Below the pieces are notes generated by a model. It was not told the DNA's origin. It saw only the letters and a list, made by a program, of their open reading frames with translations, and ran no database searches. From NCBI RefSeq assembly GCF_910584465.1, contig NZ_CAJUBK010000017.1, positions 1 through 42,252 on the forward strand: 42,252 nt of DNA. Reading direction: 5' to 3'. The position numbers and the translations under genes were made by a program. The stretch comes from an uncultured Oscillibacter sp. (GTDB taxonomy: Bacteria; Bacillota; Clostridia; Oscillospirales; Oscillospiraceae). Shown in pieces: positions 21,690-30,709 of this stretch. Position 1 is the stretch's first letter. The number at the start of each line of letters is the position of its first letter.

Positions 21690-23294
21690 ATGGAACAAAG
21701 CAAACAGAAGGCGACCATCTTCAACAATGTCATGGGTCCTGTTGGCATCGGGCCTTCCACCTCCAACACCTGCGGCCCCTGCCGGGTGGCCTATCTGAGC
21801 GCGAAGCTGTGCCGGGGGCCTCTGAAAGAGGCGGAGATCGTGTTCCCGGCGGAGGGTGGCTATTCCTCTCCCAACGGGAAGGGGATGCGCTCCGACTATG
21901 CCTTCGCCCACGGGCTGCTGGGGCGGCTCCCGGACGCGGGCGCCCCCCTGCTGGACGCCTTCGACGATCTGAAAGCGGCGGGGGTGGAGCTGCGCTTCAC
22001 CGTGGACCCCGCTCTGGAGGCCGGCGGGGAGCACCTGCTCAGCCTGCTGAGGCTGACGGACGCGGGAGGGGAGACCACGGTGGTCCGGGGCCTGTCCAAG
22101 GGCGGCGGCATCATCGAGCTGACGCAGATCGACGATCTCCCGGTCTCCATCGGCGGGGAGCGCCATCTGCTGCTGGTCTTCACGGAGGCGGCAGCCGCCG
22201 CCGGACTGACGGAGGCGCTGCGGAGCGCCTGGCCGGAACTGGCGGACTACGAGAGCGCCTGCTCCGTGGCCGGGGGCCGGGCACTGATTCAGATCCCCAT
22301 GCGCGAGCCCTTCGCTCCGGAAAAGCTGGGGCAGGTGCGGAGCATGGACGCCGTCCGGCGGGCCTGCGTGCTCCCGGCCATCCTGCCGGTGGTGGTGGTC
22401 CCCCGGCCGGAGCCTCCCTTCGAGACGGCCGACGAGCTGTCCGGCTACTGCGAGAGGACCGGGGCCTCCCTCACGGAGGCGGCGGTCGCCTATGAACGGA
22501 GCGTCAGCGGCTGGAGTGAGGAACGGATCCGGGGATATGCCCGATCCGTGCTGGAGGCCATGCGGGACGCCGTCCGCCATGGCCTGGAGCCCGGCCTGCG
22601 GTTCGACGGGATCGTGGAGCCCTCCGCGGCCCGGATGCTGGGCGGCCTGGAGGGAGGGACCGTCATCGACGACGGCATCGTCTCCCGGGCGGCGGTCTAT
22701 TCGCTGGCGGTGATGGAGTACAGCAATGCCTCCGGCGTGGTGGTCTGCATGCCGACGGCGGGGGCCTCCGGCACGGTGGCCGGGGCGCTGCTGGCGGCGG
22801 CGGAGCGGCTGGGCAGCACGGACCGGGAGCTCGTGGACGCGCTGCTGGCGGCAGGGGCCGTGGGCGTATCCATCTCGGAGGACAACGACTTCTGCGGAGG
22901 CGTCTATGGCTGCCAGGCGGAGGTGGGCTGTGCCTCCGGCATGGCGGCGGCGGCGCTGGCGGTCCTGCGGGGCGGCACGGCGAGGCAGGCGATGGACGCG
23001 GCCTCCATGGCGCTGCAGAACATGCTGGGGCTGATCTGCGACCCGGTCTGCGGGCTGGTCCAGGTCCCCTGCTTCTCCAGGAACATGTCGGCGGTGGCCA
23101 ACGCGGTGGTCTGCGCCAATGCCGCGCTGTTGGGATACCCCGGGACGATCCCCCTGCAGGACGCCTTCGAGGCGATGAAGTCCTCCGGCGCGTCGATGCC
23201 GGCGGAGCTGAAGGGGGGCGGCGGCGGCCTGTGCCGGACCCGGCAGGGGCGCTGCCTGCTGGAACGGTATACGGCCGGGAGAGGCGGCACTTGA
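21690..23294 (+). CDS. Fused L-serine dehydratase-like iron-sulfur protein
   Basis: A 534-residue protein joining the beta (N-terminal) and alpha (C-terminal) parts of iron-sulfur L-serine ammonia-lyase, as in single-chain forms. The beta motif, normally GPSSSHT, reads GPSTSNTCGP (21-30), losing the histidine. The alpha part keeps MPTAGASGTVAGAL, GCQAEVGCASGMAAA and CDPVCGLVQVPC, with cysteines suited to a [4Fe-4S] cluster. Such enzymes release ammonia from a beta-hydroxy amino acid to give a 2-oxo acid. The altered motif and the operon suggest a substrate other than serine. GAGGG lies upstream of ATG 21690. It is first in the 18-gene operon. Confidence 0.85.
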   Translation: MEQSKQKATIFNNVMGPVGIGPSTSNTCGPCRVAYLSAKLCRGPLKEAEIVFPAEGGYSSPNGKGMRSDYAFAHGLLGRLPDAGAPLLDAFDDLKAAGVELRFTVDPALEAGGEHLLSLLRLTDAGGETTVVRGLSKGGGIIELTQIDDLPVSIGGERHLLLVFTEAAAAAGLTEALRSAWPELADYESACSVAGGRALIQIPMREPFAPEKLGQVRSMDAVRRACVLPAILPVVVVPRPEPPFETADELSGYCERTGASLTEAAVAYERSVSGWSEERIRGYARSVLEAMRDAVRHGLEPGLRFDGIVEPSAARMLGGLEGGTVIDDGIVSRAAVYSLAVMEYSNASGVVVCMPTAGASGTVAGALLAAAERLGSTDRELVDALLAAGAVGVSISEDNDFCGGVYGCQAEVGCASGMAAAALAVLRGGTARQAMDAASMALQNMLGLICDPVCGLVQVPCFSRNMSAVANAVVCANAALLGYPGTIPLQDAFEAMKSSGASMPAELKGGGGGLCRTRQGRCLLERYTAGRGGT

Positions 23295-23386
23295 GCGCCT
23301 TATTGAAAGAGGAGGACGGCGCCGGCCCGCCGGAGGCGGGCGGCAGGCGCGGGAGAGATCGAACGGCTTAAGGAGGATGGATATTT

Positions 23387-24706
23387 ATGGAAAAGAACTA
23401 TGAGACGATCCAAAAGATCATGGAGCGGGAGCTGATCCCGGCCCTGGGCTGTACGGAGCCGATGGCGTTCGGGCTGGTCTCCTCCGCCGCGCGGCACTAT
23501 GCCGGCGGGGAGAAGATCGAGAGCATCCATGTAGAAGGATCCCCCTCTTTGATCAAGGGAGTCGCCTACGTCAAGATCCCCCATTCCCACGGACTGCGGG
23601 GCGGGAAGTACGCGGCCTCCATGGGCGCCGTCGGCGGGGACTATACCTTGGATATGGAGGTCTTCGCCTCTGTGACGGACGAGCACGTCAAGGAGGCGGT
23701 GGCGCTGGCGGAGTCCGGGGCCGTCACGGTGGAGAAGGTGGAGGCGGACCGGAAGATGTACCTGCGCTCCACCGTGGTCACGGACGCGGGCACCGCCACG
23801 GCGCTGATCCAGGACTCCCACAACAACATCTGCTACATCGAGCGGGACGGGGAAGTGATCAAGGACACCCGGATCACGGCGGAGGAAGCCACGAAGGTCC
23901 TGGACGAGATGCCGGACTACTCTGTCCTCAGCGTGGGGTCCATCTATGAGTTCTGCAGGAACGCGCCCTTGTCCTGCTTCGGCCGGATCCGGCAGGCCAT
24001 CGAGCTGACCAAGGCCATCTCCAAGGACGGCATGGACCATCCCTACGGCCTCCGGGTGGGGCAGAACCTCCGGGACGCGGCGGGCAGGGACATCATGGGC
24101 CTGGACCTTGCGGCCAAGGCGGTGATGTGGGGCGCCGCGGGCGTGGACGCCCGGATGGGCGGGAGCAGCTTCCCCGCCATGAGCAATTCCGGGAGCGGCA
24201 ACCAGGGCATCACCTGCACGATGCCGGTGGTGGCGGCGGCGGAGCACCTGGGGAAGAGCGAGGAGGAGACGATCCGGGCCGCCGCGGTCAGCAACCTGCT
24301 GACGATCTTCGTCAAGACCCACTACGATGTGAACTACGGCCGCATGGCTCCCGTCTGCTGCGCGGCGGTGGCGGCCGGCGGTGCGGGCGCGGGCGTGGGC
24401 TATCTGCTGGGCATGGAGGCGGAGGAGCTGGCCATGGTGCTGCAGAACATCCTGGGCGCGGTGTCCGGCCTGTTCTGCGACGGCGCCAAGAGCAACTGCG
24501 CGCTGAAGGTCTCCATGGCCCTCCAGGGGGCGATGCAGAGCGTGATCCTGGCCTCTCAGGGCTGCGCGGCCAACGAGTTCGACGGGATCGTGGGCCGCAC
24601 GGTAGAGGATACCATCCGCAATTTCTTCCTGATCCAAAAGGAGGGCATGCCCAATATCGAGGACGTGCTCTGCCGGATCGAGGCGGAGAAAGAAGAGGTC
24701 TGCTGA
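23387..24706 (+). CDS. L-cysteine desulfidase/UPF0597 (CyuA-like) family protein
   Basis: A 439-residue protein of the CyuA/YhaM family, iron-sulfur lyases related to the serine dehydratase alpha chain. It shows the N-terminal signature ELIPALGCTEP, then SGSGNQGI near residue 268, CCAAVAAGGAGAG and CDGAKSNCALK, whose cysteines are cluster candidates. Characterised members desulfurate cysteine to pyruvate, sulfide and ammonia; others are uncharacterised. AAGGAGG lies 9 nt before the ATG. Sitting next to a second lyase of the same wider group and before an amino-acid importer, it probably acts on an imported amino acid or derivative. Confidence 0.87.
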   Translation: MEKNYETIQKIMERELIPALGCTEPMAFGLVSSAARHYAGGEKIESIHVEGSPSLIKGVAYVKIPHSHGLRGGKYAASMGAVGGDYTLDMEVFASVTDEHVKEAVALAESGAVTVEKVEADRKMYLRSTVVTDAGTATALIQDSHNNICYIERDGEVIKDTRITAEEATKVLDEMPDYSVLSVGSIYEFCRNAPLSCFGRIRQAIELTKAISKDGMDHPYGLRVGQNLRDAAGRDIMGLDLAAKAVMWGAAGVDARMGGSSFPAMSNSGSGNQGITCTMPVVAAAEHLGKSEEETIRAAAVSNLLTIFVKTHYDVNYGRMAPVCCAAVAAGGAGAGVGYLLGMEAEELAMVLQNILGAVSGLFCDGAKSNCALKVSMALQGAMQSVILASQGCAANEFDGIVGRTVEDTIRNFFLIQKEGMPNIEDVLCRIEAEKEEVC

Positions 24707-24774
24707 CCGCTCCCCATGTAAGGTATGTCCGTTTTTACGAACATATAAATTTTTTAAGAAAGAAGGAAAAAAGT

Positions 24775-25983
24775 GTGAAAAAGGCATTGTCTCTCGCCCT
24801 GGCTCTGGTCATGGCCCTGTCCCTGTGCGCTTGCGCGAACTCTGGTGGGTCCTCCTCCGCTCCCGGCGGCGGCAGCTCCGGCGGATCTTCCTCCGGCGGC
24901 GGCTCCTCCTCCTCGGGCTCGGATACCATCCGCCTGGCGGTGGTGGGCCCCATGACCGGCGCGGACGCCGACTATGGCGCCGGCTTCAAGAACTCCGCCA
25001 TGGTCATGGCCGACAAGTGGAACGCGGAAGGCGGCGTCCTCGGCAAGCAGGTCGAGATCGTGGTCTTCGACGACAAGGGCTCTCCCGAAGAGGCCGCCAA
25101 CGTGGCCGAGCAGATCGTGGCGGACGATTCCATCGTCGCCGTGGTGGGCCACTTCACCAGCTCCTGCTCCATGGCCGCGGCCCCGGTCTATCAGGACCAC
25201 AAGATGCTGGAGGTCTCCCCCTGCTCCTCCCACGCCGACTACACCAAGACCGGCGACTGGATCTGGCGCGTCAGCCCGCTGACCGCGGATGAGGCCCGCA
25301 CCGTCTCGAAGTTCGTGGCCAACTACTGGCAGGCCAAGAAGGTGGGCATCCTGACCATGAACACCGACTGGGGCCTGGAGGTCGCCAACCTGGAGAAGGA
25401 GTACATCAAGCAGTTCAACCCCGACATCGAGATCGTGGAGGAGCTGGTGGTCGAGGGCAACGACGACTACGGCCCCGTGGTCACCAACTTCACCTCCGCC
25501 GGCGTCGACACCGTGATCCTGGCGTCCACCTATACCATCTCCGCCCCCTTCCTGAAGCAGATGCGCACCGCCGATCCCGACGTGAACGCCATCGCCCACG
25601 GCAACTGCCAGGTCACGCAGCTGACGGACATCGTCGGCGAGGACTGCAACGACTTCTGCTGCTCCTGCTCCTGGTCCCCCATCTTCACCGATGACGCCAC
25701 CGCTTATTACCTGGAGAAGTACGCGGAGCTGGATCCCAACAACGCGCCCATCGGCGACTATGCCCAGTACTATGACACGGTGGGCGTGGTCCTCGAGGCC
25801 ATCAAGGCCGCCGGCACCACCGACCGTGAGGCCGTCCGCACCGCCCTGGCGGGCATCGAGTACACCGGCCTGTCCGGCATCATGAAGTTCGACGAGAACC
25901 GCGACTGCCCCCGTGACTATGGTGTCGTTTATTGGGATACCTCCGATAACAACTGGCATCAGAACACGGAGTGGAACACCTGA
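24775..25983 (+). CDS. LIV-type ABC transporter substrate-binding lipoprotein
   Basis: A 402-residue type I periplasmic-fold binding protein for branched-chain amino acids or related ligands. A signal peptide ends in a lipobox at Cys20 (LCAC), followed by a Ser/Gly-rich linker to about residue 48. The mature domain starts DTIRLAVVGPMTGADADYG, with IVVFDDKGSPEEAANVAEQ and later DTVGVVLEAIKAAG, all typical of LivJ/LivK-like proteins. The start is GTG at 24775 with AAGGA 8 nt upstream. The 68-bp AT-rich gap before it could hold an internal promoter (TATAAA at 24744). A strong hairpin follows it. The ligand is not predictable. Confidence 0.93.
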   Translation: MKKALSLALALVMALSLCACANSGGSSSAPGGGSSGGSSSGGGSSSSGSDTIRLAVVGPMTGADADYGAGFKNSAMVMADKWNAEGGVLGKQVEIVVFDDKGSPEEAANVAEQIVADDSIVAVVGHFTSSCSMAAAPVYQDHKMLEVSPCSSHADYTKTGDWIWRVSPLTADEARTVSKFVANYWQAKKVGILTMNTDWGLEVANLEKEYIKQFNPDIEIVEELVVEGNDDYGPVVTNFTSAGVDTVILASTYTISAPFLKQMRTADPDVNAIAHGNCQVTQLTDIVGEDCNDFCCSCSWSPIFTDDATAYYLEKYAELDPNNAPIGDYAQYYDTVGVVLEAIKAAGTTDREAVRTALAGIEYTGLSGIMKFDENRDCPRDYGVVYWDTSDNNWHQNTEWNT

Positions 25984-26006
25984 TCCCATCCACGCCCAGA
26001 TGATCT

Positions 26007-26046
26007 CCCGGACCTCTGCGGAGCCAAAGCTCCGCAGAGGTCCGGG
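26007..26046 (+). terminator. Intercistronic hairpin between binding protein and permease genes
   Basis: A perfect 18-bp stem (26007-26024 with 26029-26046) with a CAAA loop and no U-tract. Such structures after a binding-protein gene usually raise its mRNA stability or trim read-through, keeping the binding protein in excess of the membrane parts. Confidence 0.7.
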
Positions 26047-26108
26047 AAGGATATGATTATGGCGGAAAGGAGATAAGTTGCTATCTCGCATAACAACGGA
26101 CATCGAAT

Positions 26109-26993
26109 ATGACCAATATCTTAATGTACATCATCGACGGGATCGTGCTGGGACTTATCTACGCGCTGGTGGCCTGCGGCTACTCTTTGATCTTCAGCAT
26201 CCTGCGGATCGTGAACTTCGCCCACGGCGCCATCTACGCCTGCGGCGCGATGCTCACCCTGTTCTTCATCCGCCAGGGCGTCAACCCCTGGCTGAGCGTT
26301 CTCATCGCCATGGTGATCGACGGCTTGCTGGAGATGCTGATGGATAAGATCTGCATCGAGCCGCTGCGCAAGAAAAACTCCCCCGGCGTGTCCACGCTGA
26401 TCGCGACAGAGGGCTTCTCCTATGTCGTCATGAATATGCTGATCATCCTCTTCGGTTCCAACCGGGCGACGTTCGAGCCCTTTTATGACCTGGGTTTTTC
26501 CATCGACCTCGGTCCCATCTCCATCACTTCCACGAAGATCGTCCTATTCGTCATCTCCGGCGGCCTGATGCTGCTGATGACGTATATTATCAATAGGACC
26601 CATTTCGGCCTGGCGATCCGGGCGGTGCAGCAGAACACCCAGTCTGCCAGGCTCATGGGCATCAACGTCAACCTTGTGGTGCTGGCCACGTTCTTCATGG
26701 CGGGCGCGACCGCCGCGGTGGCCGGCGCGCTGGTGGCCGGCTATTACCAGGTGGCCTATCCCACCATGGGCACGGTCATGGGGAACAAGACCCTGGCCAC
26801 GGCCCTGCTGGGCGGCCTGGGCGCCATGCATGGCGGCCTTTTGGGCGGCATCATCATCGGCATCCTGGAGTGCATCGTGGCAGGCGTCCTCGGCGCGACC
26901 TACCGGGACGCGGTCTCCTTCGTGATCTTGATCGTGATCCTGGTCTTCCTGCCTTCCGGCTTGTTCGGGAAGAAAGATATTATAAAGGTGTGA
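26109..26993 (+). CDS. livH: LIV-type ABC transporter permease (LivH-like)
   Basis: A 294-residue membrane permease. It begins with a helix MYIIDGIVLGLIYALVACGYSLIFSI-type segment followed by RIVNFAHGAIYACGA, the LivH signature, and has seven or more hydrophobic segments. The cytoplasmic coupling loop reads THFGLAIRAVQQNTQSARLMGINV, and the end is VFLPSGLFG. It pairs with the next gene to form the channel of an amino-acid importer. The start at 26109 fits the family N-terminus. The spacing to the next gene is 4 bp. Confidence 0.93.
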   Translation: MTNILMYIIDGIVLGLIYALVACGYSLIFSILRIVNFAHGAIYACGAMLTLFFIRQGVNPWLSVLIAMVIDGLLEMLMDKICIEPLRKKNSPGVSTLIATEGFSYVVMNMLIILFGSNRATFEPFYDLGFSIDLGPISITSTKIVLFVISGGLMLLMTYIINRTHFGLAIRAVQQNTQSARLMGINVNLVVLATFFMAGATAAVAGALVAGYYQVAYPTMGTVMGNKTLATALLGGLGAMHGGLLGGIIIGILECIVAGVLGATYRDAVSFVILIVILVFLPSGLFGKKDIIKV

Positions 26994-26997
26994 CGGC

Positions 26998-28059
26998 ATG
27001 AAGAAAAACGAGAATAAAAAGAGCCGGCTGAACTCTTTTGAAAGGTTCGTGGACCGCTATAAGCTGATCATCGCGCTGGCGGTCACGGCTTTGCTGGTGG
27101 TCCTGCCCTTCCTGATGCCGAACGATTACCTGATGCGGGTCCTGGTCATCATCCTGCTGTATGTGGGCTTCGGCTTCGGCTTGAACCTGCTGCTGGGCGA
27201 GATGGGGCTGATGTCCCTGGGCCAGGCGGGCTTCGTGGGCGTGGGCGCTTACACGACGGCCATCTTGATGACGGAGTTCGGGTGGAACTTTCTCCCGTCC
27301 ATCGTCAGCGGCGCGCTGATGGCGGCCCTGGTGGGCGTGCTGATCGGCCTGCCGACCCTGCGGCTCCGGGGATCCTATCTGGCCATCGTCACCATCGGCT
27401 TCGGCGAGATCATGCGCACCATCTTCCTGAACTGGACCTCGGTCACCGGCGGCGCCCTGGGCATCAAGGGCATCCCCCGTCCCAAGGTGCTGGGCATCGA
27501 GATGAATTTCACCAACAAGGGCTTCTATTTCGTGGTGCTGCTGACGGTGTTCCTGGTGGGCGTGTTCTGCCACACGCTGCATAACTCCAAGTACGGCCGG
27601 GTCTTCGCCACCATCAAGCAGGATGAGCTGGCGGCCACGATGATGGGCGTGGAGACCACCCGCTATAAGGTGATGGGCTTCGTGTTCTCCGCGGCGATCA
27701 GCGGCCTGATGGGCGGCTATTACGCCATGATGCAGCGCTACATCGACTCCAACAGCTTCATCTCCGACATGTCCGTCATGATCGTCAGCTGCCTGGTCAT
27801 CGGCGGCGCGGCGACGCTGCGGGGACCGATCCTGGGGGCCATCCTCCTGGTGACGGTGCCGGAGGTGTTCCGCAGCCTCCAGGCGTACCGCTTCGTCTTC
27901 TACGGCGCGATCTTGATCGTCATGATGCTCGTCCGCCCCGCGGGCCTGCTGGGCTGGGACAGCACCCTGCCCTATAAGCTGCCCAAGGGCACGATGGAGC
28001 ATAAAGCACAGCTGGAAAAAGAACACGAGAGGAAGGAGCAGGCCGTTGACGGACAGTGA
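26998..28059 (+). CDS. livM: LIV-type ABC transporter permease (LivM-like)
   Basis: A 353-residue permease. A charged N-terminal 25 residues precede membrane helices. The LivM phrases are GLNLLLGEMGLMSLGQAGFVGVGAY, LPTLRLRGSYLAIVTIGFGEI and ATIKQDELAATMMGVET, the last being the coupling loop to the ATPases. The C-terminus ends in MMLVRPAGLLG and then a basic/acidic tail. It is inserted between LivH and LivG genes with the usual order of the family. Confidence 0.93.
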   Translation: MKKNENKKSRLNSFERFVDRYKLIIALAVTALLVVLPFLMPNDYLMRVLVIILLYVGFGFGLNLLLGEMGLMSLGQAGFVGVGAYTTAILMTEFGWNFLPSIVSGALMAALVGVLIGLPTLRLRGSYLAIVTIGFGEIMRTIFLNWTSVTGGALGIKGIPRPKVLGIEMNFTNKGFYFVVLLTVFLVGVFCHTLHNSKYGRVFATIKQDELAATMMGVETTRYKVMGFVFSAAISGLMGGYYAMMQRYIDSNSFISDMSVMIVSCLVIGGAATLRGPILGAILLVTVPEVFRSLQAYRFVFYGAILIVMMLVRPAGLLGWDSTLPYKLPKGTMEHKAQLEKEHERKEQAVDGQ

Positions 28060-28076
28060 TCCGACGGCGAAGGGCT

Positions 28077-28844
28077 ATGTCATTACTTGATGTAAAAGAT
28101 TTGACGATTCATTTTGGCGGGCTGATCGCCGTCGACCACGTGACTTTCCACGTTGAACAAGGCGAGATCATCAGCATCATCGGCCCCAACGGCGCGGGGA
28201 AGACGACGATCTTCAACCTCCTGACCGGGCTGTACAAGCCCACGGAGGGCAGCATCGAATTCGACGGGCACCAGATCGCGGGCAAACGTTCCCAGGACAT
28301 CGTGAAGCTGGGCATGGCCCGGACCTTCCAGAACCCCAAGGTGTTCACGAAGCTGCGCGTGATCGAGAACATCATGGTCGGCTCCCACATCCACACGGAT
28401 TACAACGTGCTGGACGCGGTGTTCCGGACGCCGAGATACCGCCGGGAGGAGAAGGAGCGCTGCGGGGAGGCCCTGGCGTTCCTGGACCGGATGGGCTTTG
28501 AGGACAAGAGCGATATGTACGCCGGCTCCCTCCCCTACGGCGACCTGCGCCGGCTGGAGATCTTGCGGGCCATGGCCTCCAACGCGAAGCTCTTGCTGCT
28601 GGACGAGCCGGCGGCCGGTATGAACCCCCAGGAATCCGCCCAGCTGGTGGAATTCATCCAGAAGATCGCCAAGGAAGACGGCTATACGGTCATCCTCATC
28701 GAGCATGATATGAACGTCGTCATGAACGTGGCGGACCGCATCTACGTGCTGGACTACGGGAAGCTGATCGCCCAGGGGCTGCCGGAGCAGATCCATTCCG
28801 ATCCGGACGTGATCCGAGCGTATCTGGGAGGGAAGACATCATGA
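28077..28844 (+). CDS. livG: LIV-type ABC transporter ATP-binding protein (LivG-like)
   Basis: A 255-residue ABC ATPase. Walker A is GPNGAGKTT, the Q-loop lies in ARTFQNPKVF, the signature is atypical (SLPYGDLRRLEILRA, where LSYGQQRRLEIARA is common), Walker B is LLLLDEPAAGMNP, and the switch is LIEHDMNVV. ATG 28077 fits the family N-terminus although AAGGG is close upstream; a GTG at 28056 overlapping the livM stop is the alternative. It overlaps livF by 4 bp (ATGA). Confidence 0.93.
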   Translation: MSLLDVKDLTIHFGGLIAVDHVTFHVEQGEIISIIGPNGAGKTTIFNLLTGLYKPTEGSIEFDGHQIAGKRSQDIVKLGMARTFQNPKVFTKLRVIENIMVGSHIHTDYNVLDAVFRTPRYRREEKERCGEALAFLDRMGFEDKSDMYAGSLPYGDLRRLEILRAMASNAKLLLLDEPAAGMNPQESAQLVEFIQKIAKEDGYTVILIEHDMNVVMNVADRIYVLDYGKLIAQGLPEQIHSDPDVIRAYLGGKTS

Positions 28845-29548
28845 TTTTATCGATCCAGGACCTCCATGTGTATTATGGGAGCATCCATGCGCTCAAGGGG
28901 ATCAGCCTGGAGGTGGACGAGGGCGAGATCGTCACCCTGATCGGCGCCAACGGGGCGGGCAAGACCACCACCATGGGCGCGATCAGCGGCCTGCTGCCCA
29001 TCAAGAGCGGCGTCATCACCTTCGAGGGCCGGCAGATCAGCGGCATGAGCGCGGAGAAGATCACGCCCCTGGGCATCTCCCTCTCTCCCGAGGGGCGGGG
29101 GCTGTTCCCCGGCCTCTCCGTGGAGGAGAACCTCCGCCTGGGCGCGTACCTGAAGAAGGACAAGGACTTCATCGCCCAGCGCTTCGAGGAGATCTATACC
29201 ATGTTCCCCCGGCTGAAGGAGCGCTATAAGCAGCTGGCGGGCACGCTCTCCGGCGGCGAGCAGCAGATGGTGGCCGTGGGGAGGGCGCTGATGTCCGGCC
29301 CGAAGCTGGTCATGCTGGACGAGCCCTCCATGGGCCTTGCGCCGAACCTGGTGGATTTCATTTTCGAGACCATCACGAAGATCAATGAGAACGGCGTCAG
29401 CGTCCTCCTGGTGGAGCAGAACGCGAACATGGCGCTGCAGATCGCGGACCGGGGCTATGTGATCTCCACCGGCGAGATCATCCTGTCGGGCACCGGCAGG
29501 GAGCTGCTGAACGATCCGGAAGTGCGCAAAGCGTATTTGGGAGGCTGA
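28841..29548 (+). CDS. livF: LIV-type ABC transporter ATP-binding protein (LivF-like)
   Basis: A 235-residue ABC ATPase. It begins ILSIQDLHVYYGSIHALKGI, with Walker A GANGAGKTT, the signature GTLSGGEQQMVAVGRALM, Walker B LVMLDEPSMGLAP and the switch LVEQNANMA. It is the last gene of the five-gene importer, translationally coupled to livG and only 4 bp before the flavin reductase gene, so the following catabolic genes are on the same transcript. Confidence 0.95.
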   Translation: MILSIQDLHVYYGSIHALKGISLEVDEGEIVTLIGANGAGKTTTMGAISGLLPIKSGVITFEGRQISGMSAEKITPLGISLSPEGRGLFPGLSVEENLRLGAYLKKDKDFIAQRFEEIYTMFPRLKERYKQLAGTLSGGEQQMVAVGRALMSGPKLVMLDEPSMGLAPNLVDFIFETITKINENGVSVLLVEQNANMALQIADRGYVISTGEIILSGTGRELLNDPEVRKAYLGG

Positions 29549-29552
29549 CGAG

Positions 29553-30062
29553 ATGGGATCTGAGATAAACGCGGGCCTGGCGCAGAGGCTGAGCTCCCCG
29601 AACCCCTTCGCGCTGGTCACCTCCTGGGATGGGAGCAAGACCAACGTGATGGCCCTGTCCTGGTGGACCTATTGCAGCAACCATCCCCTGACGCTGGCGG
29701 TGTGCATCGGGGAGCGGAGCTATTCCGGAGAGTGCATCGCGAAGGAGGAGGAGTTCTGCCTCTGCCTCCCCGGCGAGGGACTGAAGGGAGCGGCCCTGGC
29801 GGCGGGGACCCGTTCCGGCCGGGACCGGGACAAGGCGGCGGAGCTGGGCATCGCCCTGACGCCGGCGGAAGCCGTGGCCCCGGCCTATGTGGAGGACAGC
29901 CGCCTGGTGCTGGAGTGCCGGGTGAAGGCGTCGCTGTCCCTGGGCGACCACCGCATGTTCATCGCGGAAGCGGCGGCGATGCATACGAAAGAAGACGTGA
30001 AGAACCTGATGGCGGCAGACGGATACGCCAGGCTGACGGCGGTGGAGCTCCGCCGGGACTGA
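29553..30062 (+). CDS. Flavin reductase-like (flavoredoxin-type) protein
   Basis: A 169-residue FMN-binding split-barrel protein of the flavin reductase-like family. It shows SSPNPFALVTSWDGSKTNVMALSWWTYCSNHPLTLAVCIG, the typical flavin-binding first half, and SLGDHRMFIAEA near the C-terminus. Members reduce flavin for a partner or carry electrons. In this operon it could serve an oxidoreductive step or the iron-sulfur lyases; the partner is unknown. It follows livF after 4 bp. Confidence 0.85.
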   Translation: MGSEINAGLAQRLSSPNPFALVTSWDGSKTNVMALSWWTYCSNHPLTLAVCIGERSYSGECIAKEEEFCLCLPGEGLKGAALAAGTRSGRDRDKAAELGIALTPAEAVAPAYVEDSRLVLECRVKASLSLGDHRMFIAEAAAMHTKEDVKNLMAADGYARLTAVELRRD

Positions 30063-30228
30063 CGGACCAAGGCGGGGCCCGCGGGGCCCGGAGCCTGGGG
30101 GAGAGAGGACCGCTGTAGGACGGAGATGGGCGGCGTCCATCGGCGCCGCTCACGGTCTCCTGCGCCCTTTTTGCCCCCAGATCCCGGTCACGCCGGGGCG
30201 GGACGCCGATTATCGAAGGAGGGAACCT

Positions 30229-30690
30229 ATGAAGATCGAGGAGAGATTGGAAGCGCTTGGGATCGAGCTGCGGGCCTTGGAGGCCCCGGTGGCGAACTAC
30301 CTGCACGCGAAGGTCTTTGGCGACTGCATCTATGTTTCCGGCTGCGCGCCGGTCAAGGACGGGGTGTCCCTTTACCGGGGCAGGCTGGGCCGGGACCTGA
30401 CCGTGGAGGAGGGCTATCAGGCCGCCCGGGAGGCGGCGGTCAACCTCATCAGCGTTTTGAAGTTCGAGCTGGGCGACCTGGACCGGGTCACCGGCATCGT
30501 GAAACTCCTGGGCTTCGTGGCCAGCGCGGACGACTTTTTCCAGCAGCCCGCGGTGATCAACGGCGCCTCGGACCTCATGGTGGAGGTCTTCGGCGACGCG
30601 GGCCGCCACGCCCGCGCCGCGATCGGCGTCAACGCCATCCCGGGGGATCTCCCGGTGGAGATCGAGATGATCGCTCAGTTCCGGGACTGA
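30229..30690 (+). CDS. RidA-family protein
   Basis: A 153-residue member of the YjgF/YER057c/RidA family, of the longer type with N-terminal RLEALGIEL. It shows NYLHAKVFGDCIYVSGCAP and the C-terminal GRHARAAIGVNAIPGDLPVEIEMIA with the arginine and glutamate that in RidA position and hydrolyse imines. RidA proteins remove reactive enamine/imine intermediates made by amino-acid lyases, which fits the two lyase-like proteins at the head of this operon. It is separated from the flavin reductase by 166 bp that hold GC-rich stems (6 bp around 30128-30148) but no clear promoter. Confidence 0.88.
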   Translation: MKIEERLEALGIELRALEAPVANYLHAKVFGDCIYVSGCAPVKDGVSLYRGRLGRDLTVEEGYQAAREAAVNLISVLKFELGDLDRVTGIVKLLGFVASADDFFQQPAVINGASDLMVEVFGDAGRHARAAIGVNAIPGDLPVEIEMIAQFRD

Positions 30691-30709
30691 GCGGAGGAGG
30701 AGAGCGGCT

